DNA of 64,000 nt, taken from positions 496,001-560,000 of the forward strand of contig CAWGOF010000002.1 of assembly GCA_963824225.1 (NCBI GenBank), given 5' to 3'. Below the pieces are notes generated by a model that was not told the DNA's origin, ran no database searches, and worked only from the letters and a program-made list of their open reading frames with translations. Position numbers and translations under genes: made by a program. Each line of letters begins with the position of its first letter. Position 1 is the stretch's first letter. The stretch is from CAWGOF01 sp963824225 (GTDB taxonomy: Bacteria; Acidobacteriota; Polarisedimenticolia; Polarisedimenticolales; Polarisedimenticolaceae). Below are positions 42,656 through 52,622 of the stretch, piece after piece.

Positions 42656-44527
42656 TCAACGTAGCGTCCGTCGGCGCTCGGCGCATCCGTCGAGGAACAG
42701 CATCACGGACAGCAGGTTGAACAGCGGCAGGCCGAAGTCCTGCTGGCCCGCGAGGTGCCGGTCGACCATCGACCGCACGGCCGTTGGGTCGAGCCCGGGC
42801 CAGCGGTCGAGGCTCGACTCGGCGAGGCGCTCCTCGATCAGCGGCCGCAAGGGTCCCCGGATCCACGCGGCGAGCGGCAGGTCGAAGCCGCGCTTCGGCC
42901 GCTCGAGAACGCGCGCGGGGAGGCGATCGCGGAACGCCTCGCGCAGCACGCGCTTCGTCACCCGGCCGCGGATGCGCTGATCGTCGGGGAGGCCCGCGGC
43001 CCACTCGACGATCCGCGTGTCGAGGAACGGCACGCGGGCCTCGAGCGATGCGGCCATCGTCGCCCGGTCGACCTTGGACAGGAGGTTGTGCGGCAGCCAC
43101 TCGCTCTGATCGGCGCGCAGCTGGTCGGCGAGCCGCAGCTCGGTGCGGTCGAAGTACGGCGCGAACCGCTGGGCCACGCGCTCCTCGTAGGCCCGGAACC
43201 GATCGCGATCGAACAGGCTCTGGGCCACGCGGGAGCCGAGGACCGAGGCCCACTCGATGTGGCTCAGCGCGGGGTCGCCTTCGCTCGCTGCGCCGAGCGC
43301 TTGCTCGATGCGCCGCGGAAGCAGCTCGCCCAGCGCGCCGCGTCCCAGCTGCCGCACGCCGGGGAGCGCTCCGAGCCAGCCGAACCGCTTCTGGTACGCG
43401 TAGCGCTTGTAGCCCCCGAACAGCTCGTCTGCGCCCTCGCCGGTCAGCACGACGGTCACGCGCTCGCGCGCGAAGCGCGAGAGCAGGTACGTCGGCAGGA
43501 GCGCGGGGTCGAGCACCGGCTCGGCGAGATGCTCGACGAGGCCCGGCAGCTCGGTCGCGATGTCGATCGGTGAGACGACGATCTCGTGGTGCGCGGTGCC
43601 GTACCGAACGGCGGCGGCCTGGGCGAACTCGCGCTCGTCGAGCGCTGCGTCCCCGTCGAACCCGACCGAGAACGTCTCAACCGGCCGCTCGGACTGTGCG
43701 GAGAGAAGCGCGGTGACGATGCTCGAGTCGAGGCCGCCCGACAGGAACACGCCGAGCGGGACGTCGGCCACGCGCTGCGCGCGTACGGCCTCGTCGAGTA
43801 ACCGGCGCAGCTCGTCCTCGAACGTCCGGTCGTCTTGGCCGTCGCGCGGTGCGGACGGGGGGACGTCCCAGTACCGGTGGATCTCGATTTCGCCCTTGCG
43901 CACGTGGAGCGCGTGACCCGGCGGGAGCTTGCGGATGCCGCGGTACAGCGTGGCATCGCCCGACAGGAACTGCAGACAGAACAGCTCGATCAGGACGTCG
44001 TGGTCGACCTCGGGAGCTGCGGTGTCGCTCGTGAGGAGCGCCGCGATCTCCGAGGCGAAGGTCAGCGTGCCCTGGCGCTCGGTCCAGTAGAGCGGCTTGA
44101 TCCCCAGGTGGTCGCGCGCGAGCATCGTCTCGCCCGTGCGCCGGTCGTGCAAGCAGAACGCGAACATGCCGTTCAAGCGCTGCACGAGGTCGGCGCCGTC
44201 CTCCTCCCACAGGTGCACGAGCACCTCGGTGTCCGAGCGCGTGCGGAACCGGTGGCCCCGCGCCTCGAGCGCTTGACGCAGCTCGCGGAAGTTGTAGATC
44301 TCGCCGTTGAGCACGACGGTGACCGTTCCGTCCTCGTTCGAGATCGGCTGATCGCCCCCGGCGACGTCGATCACGGCCAGGCGCCGGATCCCCGCCGCGA
44401 TGCCGGGCGCATCGAAGAGTCCTGCCGAGTCGGGCCCGCGGTGGACCAGCCGCTCGAGCATCGCGACGATCGGCGCGCGATCGACCGGCGCGCCGTCGAG
44501 CGCGACCCTACCGCAGATGCCGCACAT
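42656..44527 (-). CDS. asnB: Asparagine synthase (glutamine-hydrolysing), AsnB-type
   Basis: The 623-residue enzyme starts MCGICGRVAL with the catalytic Cys2 of the class II amidotransferase. It continues with VHRGPDSAGL, LNGEIYNFREL and SDTEVLVHLWEEDG. The synthetase domain carries the PPi loop SGGLDSSIVTALLS and later LPHNLLSKVDRATMAASLEARVPF (cited partly). It could make asparagine or, given the neighbouring glycosyltransferase, amidate a sugar or lipid-linked substrate, as some AsnB paralogues do. The start codon is 56 nt from the end of the long ABC operon. Confidence 0.9.
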   Translation of the reverse strand: MCGICGRVALDGAPVDRAPIVAMLERLVHRGPDSAGLFDAPGIAAGIRRLAVIDVAGGDQPISNEDGTVTVVLNGEIYNFRELRQALEARGHRFRTRSDTEVLVHLWEEDGADLVQRLNGMFAFCLHDRRTGETMLARDHLGIKPLYWTERQGTLTFASEIAALLTSDTAAPEVDHDVLIELFCLQFLSGDATLYRGIRKLPPGHALHVRKGEIEIHRYWDVPPSAPRDGQDDRTFEDELRRLLDEAVRAQRVADVPLGVFLSGGLDSSIVTALLSAQSERPVETFSVGFDGDAALDEREFAQAAAVRYGTAHHEIVVSPIDIATELPGLVEHLAEPVLDPALLPTYLLSRFARERVTVVLTGEGADELFGGYKRYAYQKRFGWLGALPGVRQLGRGALGELLPRRIEQALGAASEGDPALSHIEWASVLGSRVAQSLFDRDRFRAYEERVAQRFAPYFDRTELRLADQLRADQSEWLPHNLLSKVDRATMAASLEARVPFLDTRIVEWAAGLPDDQRIRGRVTKRVLREAFRDRLPARVLERPKRGFDLPLAAWIRGPLRPLIEERLAESSLDRWPGLDPTAVRSMVDRHLAGQQDFGLPLFNLLSVMLFLDGCAERRRTLR

Positions 44528-44533
44528 CTCGCA

Positions 44534-44585
44534 TCACGTCAGGTCTACCTCATTTGAGGCAGAAACGGAGAGTGTCCCCGTTTTC
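44534..44585. repeat. Compound short repeat with hairpin
   Basis: AAACGG (44563-44568) and CCGTTT (44578-44583) form a 6-bp stem. In front are CCTC-ATTT-GAGG and the 8-mer TCAGGTCT (44539-44546), which is also in the palindrome at 18564-18641. Palindromic AAACGGGGACACTCTCCGTTT-type repeats are often dispersed near REP-type elements (recollection). It reaches the permease stop codon and may be a terminator or insertion scar. Confidence 0.45.
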
Positions 44586-47500
44586 ATTCGGCTTTGAGGG
44601 TGGCGAGGAGGGGGGTGCGCAGGGCGCCGCGGACGGCGGCGAGGCTCGCCGCCATGCCGGTCGCCAGCACGATCGCCAGGAGCAGCACGAGCGAGCCCCA
44701 CGGCACGTCGATCAACGCGAGTTTCGGCGCGACGGCGACGAGCGCCGCGGCCGCGCCGAGCCCGACGCCCGTGACCAGCAGGAACGCGTTCTCGGCCACG
44801 ACGAGCGCCGCAATGCGCGCGCGTCTGAAGCCGATCGCCCGCAGCGTCGCCAGCTCCCCTTGCCGCTCGAGCACGTTGCGCAAGAGCACGACGCCCAGGC
44901 CGACCGTGCCGAGCAACAGGCCGAGCGCGCCGAGGAGCTGGAACGTCGCCAGGTACGTGTGCTCCACGACCTGGTAGCCGCGGAGCTTCTCGCCCGCCGA
45001 GACCGCGTCGAGCCCGTACGGGCCGAGACGCCGCTCGAGCAGCTCCGAGATCCCGTCCGCTTCGTCGGGCGGGGCATCCACGAGGAAGTATCGGTAGCCC
45101 GTCCGACCGGGGAAGTGGCGCAGGAACGCGTCCTCCCCGATCAGCATCTCGCTCTGGAACACGCTCGTGTCGAGCAGGCCGACGAGCCGCAGGCGTACCT
45201 CGTGCCCCAGCTCGTCCGGAACGACGAGATCCTGGCCCAGGCCGAGCTTGAGGATCCACGTGGCCGAGTTCGCGTCGGCGATCGCCGGCACGACACCATT
45301 CTCCTCGGACCGCTCGAGCAGCTCCCACGGGTTCGAGACGCCCTCCGGCAGGTCGATCGTCGCACGGAACCGGAACGCGTGGCGGTCGATCAGCTCCCGT
45401 GGAACGCCGAGCACGCGAGGCTTCTCCGGACGGTACAGGTTGAGGCAGCTCGCGTCGTCTCCGGGCAGCAGGCGAAACGGGACGATCCGCGCGTCTCCGA
45501 GCGCGGCGATCTCCTCGTCGTCGAAGCCCAGCTCGACCAGGTCGGGCTTCCGGCCGAGGTCCTGGTGTACGGGCACCGTGGATTCGGCGACGAGGGCGAA
45601 GCCTCCCGTTCCGGAATCGCGCGCGCGCAGCTCGGTGCCGAGCTCGCGACGGTTCGCCGCGACCGCGACGAGCACGAACGCCGCGGACGCGACGAGCGCA
45701 ACGGACAGCGTGCTGCGGCCCGCGCTCGACGTGCTGTTGCGCGCGGCCATGCGGAAGAGCACCGCCGAGGCCGCGCGGTGCCCGCGGCGCGCCGCGCGGT
45801 GCGCGGCGCGGCACCACGCGGCGAAGGCCGAGATGCCGGCCACGAGGAGCAGCACGCCCGCGCCGAACGCCAGCGTCGGATCGTCGGTGCGTCGCGCGAT
45901 CAACGCGAACGCGACGAGGCCGAGCGCCAGCGCGGTCGAGACGATCGCGATCCATCGCGCCCGGCGCGCGCGTCCCGCCGCGGGCGCGACGCGGAACGCG
46001 CCCGACAGGAGCTGGGTCGCCGGGGCCCGGCTGAGCGCGCCGAGGCGCAGGCGGATCGCCAGGAGCATCACGAGCATCGACAGGACGAACCCGAGGACGA
46101 GCGTCCGCGGCTCGACGTGGAGGGTCAGGCGCGACGAGCCGACGGCGGCACGCCACAGCGTGCGCAACCCGGCCATCATCGCCGCCCCGTAGCCGACGGC
46201 GAGGACGAGGCCGACGGCGGCACCGAGACCCGCGACCACCGCGCCCTCGGCGAGCAGACGACGTCGCACGCGCGCGACCGTGTAGCCGACGGCGAGGAGC
46301 AGCCCGACCTCGCTCGCCCGCCGCTCGACCCCCAGGCTGAACAGCAGTCCGACGAGCATCGTCGCCGAGGCGATCAGGAACAGGCTGAACCCGACGAACA
46401 GTCCGGCGAAATCGGTCGCGCCGGCCGACGCCCGCAACCCTTCCCGCTTGACCGGCTCGAACGAGAGACCGAGCGCCGCTGGCCCCGGATGCTCGACGAG
46501 CCGATCCCGCAGCCGGGCCTCGACCGCTGCCGGCGTCGAGCCCGGCGGAACGCCGATGCGCACCGAGGTCGCGCTGCCGAAGCGGCTGGTCCACAGCGCC
46601 GCACCGCGGGCCCGGGTCACGAACGCCTTGGGAAGCGCGCGATACCGATCCCAGTACGCCTCGTCCTGCGGCCGGATCCGGCCCAGGTCGACCGGGAACG
46701 GTGGGTCCCAGGCCGAGATGTCACGGGCCCCGGTCATGCCCGGGAACTCGGGCGTGAGCGCCGGATCGGACGCGAGCCCTGCGATCGCCGCGATGCCGTC
46801 GACGCGCAGCTCGACGTCGCGCTCGACGAGCTCCTCGCGCGGCCCGACCTCGAAGTACGAGAGCCGCACGCGGGCGCCCACGCCGGCCCCCAGGTCCTCG
46901 GCCGCCCACGTGCTGAGGACGATGCCGTCGTCGTCCCGCGGCGCGAGCGTCCCGCCGGTGTCGCTCGCCAACGCGGCCCACGGCCGGTTGGGTAGCGGAT
47001 CGACCGCGGCGACGGTCGAGTAAGGAACCGCTCGATCGCCGGCCACGATCTGGTTCGCCAGGTACGTGAGCGCGCTCTGCGCCGGGAGCCCGACCTCGGC
47101 TGCCGCTTCGTGCAGCGCGCGCTCGACCGCCGGGCGCAGCACGAGCTCGCGGCTCTCGACCACCAGGTGGTCGACGACCCCCAGGTGATCGCCGACCACC
47201 GGGTGGTCGGCGCTCGGCCTCACGACGAGGCCGAGGTCGTCGAGCGTCAGCGCGGCCGCAAGGTACGCGTTCGGATCCGCTTCGCCCGAGCGCGCGTGGA
47301 CGAACAGCGCGTTGACCCGCCCGTCCTCGCCGAGCGCGCGCGCGAGCACATCGAGCGCGACGAACGCCGAGAGCGGCTCGCGCTGGTGCGGCTCGAGCGA
47401 GAACCGCGCGAAACCTTCATCCGGGAGCACCTGGCTCACGACCGCGCGCAGCGCACCCAGGACGTCCTCGGGGTCGCGCTCGCCCATCAGCGCGTCGCGT

Positions 47501-47988
47501 GGCACGCTCGTCGCGCGGGGAAAGCCGAGCAGCACCGCGTCACCGGGCTCGACCGCCAGCTCGGCCGCGAGCGCGCGGTTGAGCGCGACCGCGGGGAACG
47601 GACGGCTCGCCGTGACGTCGGGCGCGGCCGCGCCGCCGAAGAGCGTGGCGAACCGCTCGTCGACCCCCAGGATCGTCGCCCCCGAGGCGCGGCGTCGCGA
47701 CTCGGCGGCAAGCACGGTGCCGTGGAGCACGATCGCCCCGACCGGCCGGTCGAACCGCTCGCCGAGCGCGTCGGCCTGCGCCAGGTCGTCGGCCAGCCCG
47801 GGGCGCAGGAACCGCTCCCCGACGTGGGCCCAGTCGATCGCGCCGAGGCGGGCGAGCGTCAGGTCGTGCAGGCTGCCGCGCACCGAGTCCCCGACGACGA
47901 GCGCGCCGGTCAGCACGGCCGTCGCAACCGCCGCTCCACCCGCGACCGCCAGATGGATCGACCGGTAGTGGATCAGCGCTCGACGCAC
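44584..47988 (-). CDS. Large FtsX/MacB-type ABC permease
   Basis: The 1134-residue permease has one N-terminal helix (LAVAGGAAVATAVLTGALVV), a long extracytoplasmic region (about 30-415) and a first FtsX-like block (LFVGFSLFLIASATMLVGLL; VVAGLGAAVGLVLAVGYG; LVLGFVLSMLVMLLAI). Further helices (TALALGLVAFALIAR, LLLVAGISAFAAW) precede a second extracytoplasmic loop. The final FtsX-like block is QLLGALGLLLGTVGLGVVLL...AAALVAVAPKLAL...LLAIVLATGMAASLAAV. The start is taken as GTG 47988, overlapping the ATPase by 16 nt. The double FtsX layout recalls LolE/MacB-like exporters but is longer, so both halves may be fused. Confidence 0.78.
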   Translation of the reverse strand: MRRALIHYRSIHLAVAGGAAVATAVLTGALVVGDSVRGSLHDLTLARLGAIDWAHVGERFLRPGLADDLAQADALGERFDRPVGAIVLHGTVLAAESRRRASGATILGVDERFATLFGGAAAPDVTASRPFPAVALNRALAAELAVEPGDAVLLGFPRATSVPRDALMGERDPEDVLGALRAVVSQVLPDEGFARFSLEPHQREPLSAFVALDVLARALGEDGRVNALFVHARSGEADPNAYLAAALTLDDLGLVVRPSADHPVVGDHLGVVDHLVVESRELVLRPAVERALHEAAAEVGLPAQSALTYLANQIVAGDRAVPYSTVAAVDPLPNRPWAALASDTGGTLAPRDDDGIVLSTWAAEDLGAGVGARVRLSYFEVGPREELVERDVELRVDGIAAIAGLASDPALTPEFPGMTGARDISAWDPPFPVDLGRIRPQDEAYWDRYRALPKAFVTRARGAALWTSRFGSATSVRIGVPPGSTPAAVEARLRDRLVEHPGPAALGLSFEPVKREGLRASAGATDFAGLFVGFSLFLIASATMLVGLLFSLGVERRASEVGLLLAVGYTVARVRRRLLAEGAVVAGLGAAVGLVLAVGYGAAMMAGLRTLWRAAVGSSRLTLHVEPRTLVLGFVLSMLVMLLAIRLRLGALSRAPATQLLSGAFRVAPAAGRARRARWIAIVSTALALGLVAFALIARRTDDPTLAFGAGVLLLVAGISAFAAWCRAAHRAARRGHRAASAVLFRMAARNSTSSAGRSTLSVALVASAAFVLVAVAANRRELGTELRARDSGTGGFALVAESTVPVHQDLGRKPDLVELGFDDEEIAALGDARIVPFRLLPGDDASCLNLYRPEKPRVLGVPRELIDRHAFRFRATIDLPEGVSNPWELLERSEENGVVPAIADANSATWILKLGLGQDLVVPDELGHEVRLRLVGLLDTSVFQSEMLIGEDAFLRHFPGRTGYRYFLVDAPPDEADGISELLERRLGPYGLDAVSAGEKLRGYQVVEHTYLATFQLLGALGLLLGTVGLGVVLLRNVLERQGELATLRAIGFRRARIAALVVAENAFLLVTGVGLGAAAALVAVAPKLALIDVPWGSLVLLLAIVLATGMAASLAAVRGALRTPLLATLKAE

Positions 47989-48653
47989 CGTCCGTCCACG
48001 AGCTCGATGCGCCGGCCGAAGCGCGCGGCCAGATCGAGGCTGTGCGTGACCGCGAGCAGGACCGTCCGCTCCTCGTGGTGCAGCTCGAACAGCACGTCGG
48101 CGACGGTTCGCGCGCTCGCCCCGTCCAGGCTGCCCGTCGGCTCGTCGCACAGGAGCAGGCTCGGTCGGTTCACGAGCGCGCGCGCGACCGCCACGCGCTG
48201 GCGCTCGCCGCCCGACAGCTCGGCCGGACGATGCGCGAGGCGGTGGCCCAGGCCCACACGCTCGAGCAGCTGCCGCGCCCTCGCGTCTTGGCCCGCGCGG
48301 TCGCCCGCTCGCTGGGCCCACGTCGGCACGAGGACGTTCTCGAGCACCGTGTACTGCGGCAGCAAGTGCGAGTCCTGGAACACGAAGCCCACGGTGCGGT
48401 TGCGGAACGCCGCTTGCTCGGGCTCGGGCCGGCCGTGCGGAGACTGGCCGTCGATCTCGACGCGGCCCGCGCTCGGCGGCTCGAGCCCCGACACGACGTG
48501 CAGCAGCGTGCTCTTCCCCGAGCCCGACGGCCCCGTGACCGCCAGGGCCTGCCCCGCGAGCACGTCGAGCGTGATCCCGCGCAGGACCTCGACGACGCCC
48601 GCGCCACCGTCGAACGTCTTGCGCACGTCGACCAGCCGGAGCCGCGGCTCCAT
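47973..48653 (-). CDS. ABC transporter ATPase (MacB/LolD-type)
   Basis: The 226-residue ATPase has Walker A GPSGSGKSTLLH (residues about 40-51), the Q-loop VGFVFQDSHLLP, signature LSGGERQRVAVARAL, Walker B LLLCDEPTGSLD and H-loop VTHSLDLA. The LolD/MacB-type sequence matches the FtsX-like permease whose gene overlaps it. Together they could export a small molecule, peptide or lipoprotein. It starts 2 nt after the thioesterase stop. Confidence 0.92.
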   Translation of the reverse strand: MEPRLRLVDVRKTFDGGAGVVEVLRGITLDVLAGQALAVTGPSGSGKSTLLHVVSGLEPPSAGRVEIDGQSPHGRPEPEQAAFRNRTVGFVFQDSHLLPQYTVLENVLVPTWAQRAGDRAGQDARARQLLERVGLGHRLAHRPAELSGGERQRVAVARALVNRPSLLLCDEPTGSLDGASARTVADVLFELHHEERTVLLAVTHSLDLAARFGRRIELVDGRCVER

Positions 48654-48655
48654 CG

Positions 48656-49063
48656 TCAATCGAGGTCCAGGGATGCGATCGGCTCGGGGATCGGGATCGG
48701 CCGGATCGGCTGGCCCGGCTCGAGCTCGCAGCACACCGAGGTCATCTCGCCCCGGGCGATCGCGCGACCGTTGGCCTGGAACTCGAATGTGTAGCGCATC
48801 GACGTGCGTCCGCGGCGCACGACCCGCACCACGATGTCCAGCGTGTCGCCGAACCGCGCCGGGCTCTCGTACGAGCACTTGGCCTCGACGCGCGGCCAGC
48901 CCACGTGGCGCCCGTCGATCACGAGATCCACGCTCGTGCCGAGAGACTCGAGGAGCTGGTGCTCCGCCGTCTCCATGAACACGAAGAACCGCGAGAAGTG
49001 GACGATCCCGCCCTGGTCGGTGTCGACGAACTCGATCCTGCGTCGCGTGCGGAACTCGTGCAT
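48656..49063 (-). CDS. Hotdog-fold acyl-CoA thioesterase
   Basis: The 135-residue 4HBT-family protein starts TRRRIEFVDTDQGGIVHFSR, with D16 at the catalytic place (usual motif TDxxGxVHxxxY). The central GDTLDIVVRVVRRGRTSMRY is typical. It hydrolyses acyl-CoA or acyl-protein thioesters. Its position after the glycosyltransferase and before the ABC pair suggests it releases or edits an acyl intermediate of the same pathway (inference). Confidence 0.88.
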   Translation of the reverse strand: MHEFRTRRRIEFVDTDQGGIVHFSRFFVFMETAEHQLLESLGTSVDLVIDGRHVGWPRVEAKCSYESPARFGDTLDIVVRVVRRGRTSMRYTFEFQANGRAIARGEMTSVCCELEPGQPIRPIPIPEPIASLDLD

Positions 49064-49072
49064 GGTCCCCGT

Positions 49073-50377
49073 TCAGCTACGCTGCGCATTCTGCCGGGAA
49101 GTCGTGTACAGGTTCAAGAGCGCCGCGGCGGTGCGGTCGTCCGTGTAGTCCCGCCGCACGACGTCGCGCCCGCGCCGCCCGAGCGCCTCGCGGCGCGGCG
49201 GATCGTCCATCAGCGCGCGCAGCGCGGACGCGATCGCCGCCGCGTCCTCGGGCTCGACCAGAACGCCGCCGCCCGTGGCCTCGATCAGCTCGGGGAACGC
49301 GCCGTGGCGTGGCAGGACGACCGGCACCCCGCGGCCCAGCGCCTCGAGCGCGAACAGGCCCTTGGGCTCGTGATACGTGGTCGGGACGCACAGCACGTGC
49401 AGCGAGCGCAGGAACTCGGCCTTGCCCGCGCGGTCGAGCTCCCCGACGTCGTCCACCGCGTCGCCGAGCCCCCAGTCGCCGAGCTGGGCCAGGATCCCCT
49501 CCTTGTACGCCCGGTCGCGCTCGGACAGGTAGCCGGCGATGCGCAGCCGCACCTCTCCGGGTGCCTTCTCGTGCGCGAGCTCGTGGAACGCCCCGGCCAG
49601 CAGGTGCAGCCCCTTCTCCGGTGCGAGGCGTGCCAGGTAGCCGACGACGAACGGCCGCTCGGACGGCGCGCTGCGCTCGCCGTCGATCGCGTCGTGCTCG
49701 AGGCCCAGGTGCACGACGTGGATCTTCTCGCGCGGCACGCCGAGGTACTCGGCCATCGTCCGGGCGTAGTACTCGCTGTGCACGACGAACGCGTCGACGT
49801 CGCGGCAGACCTCGACGAGCAGCCGGCGCACGGTGCCGTAGCTCGGCTCCTCGAGGTCCTCGATGAACAGGTCCTCGCCCTGGAGCGTGCAGAACACCGG
49901 GACGCCCAGCGCCTCGCGGATCGGCCCGGCGAGGCTCGCGAGAAGGGCGTTCGGCAGGTGCACGACGTCCGGCCGCATGTCGCGCTCGAGCCACCGGACC
50001 AGGCCGTCGAGCTCCTTCTTCTGCTGGCCCTTGCGGCCCTGCAGGACCGACACCGTCAGCTCGCCGAGCTCGCGCGCGTCGACCGAGCCCGAGTGCTTGG
50101 TGGCCCAGCCGATCAGCCCCGGCGAGGCCAGCAGCCGATCGACGAGCCACGGCGTGTGGCGAAACAGTGCCGAGCGCTGCTCGAGATACACGTTGATCGC
50201 GCCGTAGAACACGCGATCGATCGCCACGCCCTCGCCGTCGGTGCGCAGCGGCGTGTACAGCGGGACGAGCGCGACGTCGTGCCCGGCGCGCAGCAGCGCC
50301 GCGGCCAGGGCGTTGTCGTGCAGGCAGCTCCCGCAGTACATCCCCGCGGCCCCGGCGGCGAGGTACGCGATCCTCAT
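49073..50377 (-). CDS. GT4 glycosyltransferase
   Basis: The 434-residue GT-B enzyme opens with MRIAYLAAGAAGMYCGSCLH, which recalls glycogen-synthase-like starts (GGMCGSC). It has the donor site region FVVGYLARLAPEKGLHLL and the E-x7-E motif YHEPKGLFALEALGRG. A QGEDLFIEDLEEPSY segment lies mid-protein. The substrate is unknown. Tight spacing (10 nt after the TonB receptor gene, 9 nt before the thioesterase gene) places it in the long operon, where it may glycosylate the product. Confidence 0.88.
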   Translation of the reverse strand: MRIAYLAAGAAGMYCGSCLHDNALAAALLRAGHDVALVPLYTPLRTDGEGVAIDRVFYGAINVYLEQRSALFRHTPWLVDRLLASPGLIGWATKHSGSVDARELGELTVSVLQGRKGQQKKELDGLVRWLERDMRPDVVHLPNALLASLAGPIREALGVPVFCTLQGEDLFIEDLEEPSYGTVRRLLVEVCRDVDAFVVHSEYYARTMAEYLGVPREKIHVVHLGLEHDAIDGERSAPSERPFVVGYLARLAPEKGLHLLAGAFHELAHEKAPGEVRLRIAGYLSERDRAYKEGILAQLGDWGLGDAVDDVGELDRAGKAEFLRSLHVLCVPTTYHEPKGLFALEALGRGVPVVLPRHGAFPELIEATGGGVLVEPEDAAAIASALRALMDDPPRREALGRRGRDVVRRDYTDDRTAAALLNLYTTSRQNAQRS

Positions 50378-50387
50378 GATCCAGGCG

Positions 50388-52586
50388 TCACGGGCGGAAC
50401 TCGAACCCGATCGCCGCGCTGAACGCGTCGGCCGGGATCACCGAGGTCGACCCGAAGCCCCGCATCTCGTACTCCTCGTCGGTCAGGTTCTTGAGGAACA
50501 GGCTCAGCCGGCAGTGCCGGAAGTCGTAGGACACGGTGGCGTCGACGACGAGCGCGCCGTCGATCTCGGTCTGGTTGTCCTCGGCGATGAACTGGTCGGT
50601 GAAGAGCCGCACGCCTCCGGCGACGTTGAACCCCGACGCGAAGCCCTGGCTGACCCACAGGCTCAGCAGGTGCTCGGGGACGAACGCCGGCGTGTTGCCC
50701 GAGCGATCGACGGTCCCGAAGATCGGCTGCCCCGTTCCGTCGAACCCGACGATCGTGCGCTCGGTGAACCGCACGAGCTCGGCGTCCGTGTAGGCGTAGG
50801 CCAGGAACGTGCGCAGGCGCTCCCGCGGCTCGGCCGCGAGCTCGATCTCGACACCCCGCGACTGCTGGTCGCCCGCCTGCTGGGTCACGCCGTTGTCGTC
50901 GGGGATCGCCACGTTCTCGCGGTCGATCTGGTACACGGCGAGCGTCGTCTTCAGCGCGTCGTCGAGGAACGATTTCTTGACCCCCGCTTCGTAGCCCCGG
51001 CTCTCCTCGGGCTCGAGCTCGCCGAACACGCGCACGCCGGCCGGAGCGAACGCCTCGGACGCGTTGCCGTAGAGCGACAGGTCGTCGGTCGGCGACCACA
51101 CCACGCCGAGCATCGGGCTGAGCTTGCCGTCCTCGCGGTCGACCGCTTCCGCGACCGGCGGGTTCGTCGCCGTGCGCTCGTCGTCCCGCGAGATCCAGTC
51201 GTAGCGCGCGCCGATCGACACGCGGACCTCGGGCGACAGCTCGAGCTGATCGACGAAGTACGGGGCGACGACGAGGCTCGTCGACTCGCCGACGAGGAAC
51301 GGGAACGGCTGGAGCTCGACCGCCGTCTCGACCGGGGTGAACAGGTCGATCGTCGGCAGGCCGGGAAACGGCGACGACGGGTCGTCGGGCGGGACGACCC
51401 CGATGTCGAACTCGTCGGCCAAATGCTTGACCTCGAGCCCGGCCAGCATCGCATGGTGCACCGAGCCGGTGTCGGCCTCGAGCAGCGCTTCGAGCTGGTT
51501 CCCGTAGAACGTCTGCGCGTCGTCGAGCGTCGTCTGGAACCGGATCACCTCGAAGCTCCCGGTCCCATCGGGCACGACGCCGCCGAACTGCGTGCCGCGC
51601 GTGTTCCAGTCGACGTCGCGCACGTACAGCTTGTCGCGCAGCGTCACGACGTCCGACAGCTTCGTCTCGTAGTCCACCTGGAACCGCGTGATCTCCTGGT
51701 CCGAGAAATCGAACGGGGTCTGGTACGACCGGCGGCGCGGGACCTCGGGGATCGCGCCGTTGACGAGCGGCAGACCGCTGTCCGGGTTGTACTCGGCGTC
51801 GGCGTACTCCAGGTTGAAGTTCAGCGTCGACTTGTCGCCGAGACGCATCGCGTAGCCCGGGTTGATCGCCGCGAGCTGGCGGTCGGTCTGATCGCGGTAG
51901 CCGTCCGACTCGTAGTACAGGCCGTTCAGGCGGAAGCGCTGGCCGCCGTCGGCGTTGGACAGGTTCCAGTCGACGGTGGCCTGGCCCGTGGCGAAGCTGC
52001 CCACGGACCCGGTGACCTCGAGCGCATCGCTCGGCAGCGGCTGCTTGCGCACGAGGTTCACGACGCCGGCGAGCGGATCTGAGCCGTAGAGGAAGCCCGC
52101 CGGGCCCTTCAGCACCTCGACGCCCTCGACGTTGTACATCGGGTAGTGCGTGGCCTCGGGCTCAACCGCCCCGTCGGTCATCACCAGGCCGCCGCTGAGC
52201 GAGTCGAAGCCCCGCAGCAGGAAGAAGTCGTGCACGCCGCCGTTCGACTGCACGTTGACGCTGCTGATGTTGTGCAGCGCGTCGCTCAGGTCGAACGCCC
52301 CCTGCTCGCGCAGCAGGACGCTGGTGACCGAGCCGACGTTGGCCGGGGTCAGGCGCAGCTCCTGGGGCAGCTTGGCTGCGATCGTGTTCGACGTCGGGAT
52401 GTAGGACAGGTCGACCTCGACGTACTCGGGCTCGGGGACGCGGTACCGCGGGTCGTCGGGCGCCGACGGATCGTCCGACTTCTGCGTCTCGTCGGTCTTC
52501 GCCGGCTCCTCGGCGTGGACGACGAGCGACGTCGCGGCCAGCACCAGGGCGGCGCCGCACCAGATCGCGTGGATTCTGCTCCGCAT
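50388..52586 (-). CDS. TonB-dependent outer-membrane receptor, siderophore type
   Basis: The 732-residue receptor has a signal peptide (IWCGAALVLAATSLVVHAEE), then a plug with DALHNISSVNVQSNGGVHDF, FFLLRGFDS and VEVLKGPAGFLYGSDPLAGV. Barrel strands run to a C-terminal GFEFRP. The FhuA/FpvA-like plug is typical of siderophore receptors. A DLSYIP segment near residue 60 may be a TonB box, but this is unsure. No Fur box is visible upstream. It follows the radical SAM gene by 36 nt, the largest gap in the operon, and is likely to take up a metallophore or the operon's own product. Confidence 0.87.
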   Translation of the reverse strand: MRSRIHAIWCGAALVLAATSLVVHAEEPAKTDETQKSDDPSAPDDPRYRVPEPEYVEVDLSYIPTSNTIAAKLPQELRLTPANVGSVTSVLLREQGAFDLSDALHNISSVNVQSNGGVHDFFLLRGFDSLSGGLVMTDGAVEPEATHYPMYNVEGVEVLKGPAGFLYGSDPLAGVVNLVRKQPLPSDALEVTGSVGSFATGQATVDWNLSNADGGQRFRLNGLYYESDGYRDQTDRQLAAINPGYAMRLGDKSTLNFNLEYADAEYNPDSGLPLVNGAIPEVPRRRSYQTPFDFSDQEITRFQVDYETKLSDVVTLRDKLYVRDVDWNTRGTQFGGVVPDGTGSFEVIRFQTTLDDAQTFYGNQLEALLEADTGSVHHAMLAGLEVKHLADEFDIGVVPPDDPSSPFPGLPTIDLFTPVETAVELQPFPFLVGESTSLVVAPYFVDQLELSPEVRVSIGARYDWISRDDERTATNPPVAEAVDREDGKLSPMLGVVWSPTDDLSLYGNASEAFAPAGVRVFGELEPEESRGYEAGVKKSFLDDALKTTLAVYQIDRENVAIPDDNGVTQQAGDQQSRGVEIELAAEPRERLRTFLAYAYTDAELVRFTERTIVGFDGTGQPIFGTVDRSGNTPAFVPEHLLSLWVSQGFASGFNVAGGVRLFTDQFIAEDNQTEIDGALVVDATVSYDFRHCRLSLFLKNLTDEEYEMRGFGSTSVIPADAFSAAIGFEFRP

Positions 52587-52622
52587 GGCTTTGTCGATCC
52601 CCCTATGGCCCCTCGGACTCGA

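Noticed and set aside
52587..52622. A Fur box before the TonB receptor gene
   Set aside because: No 19-bp GATAATGAT-like dyad is visible in the 36-nt gap.
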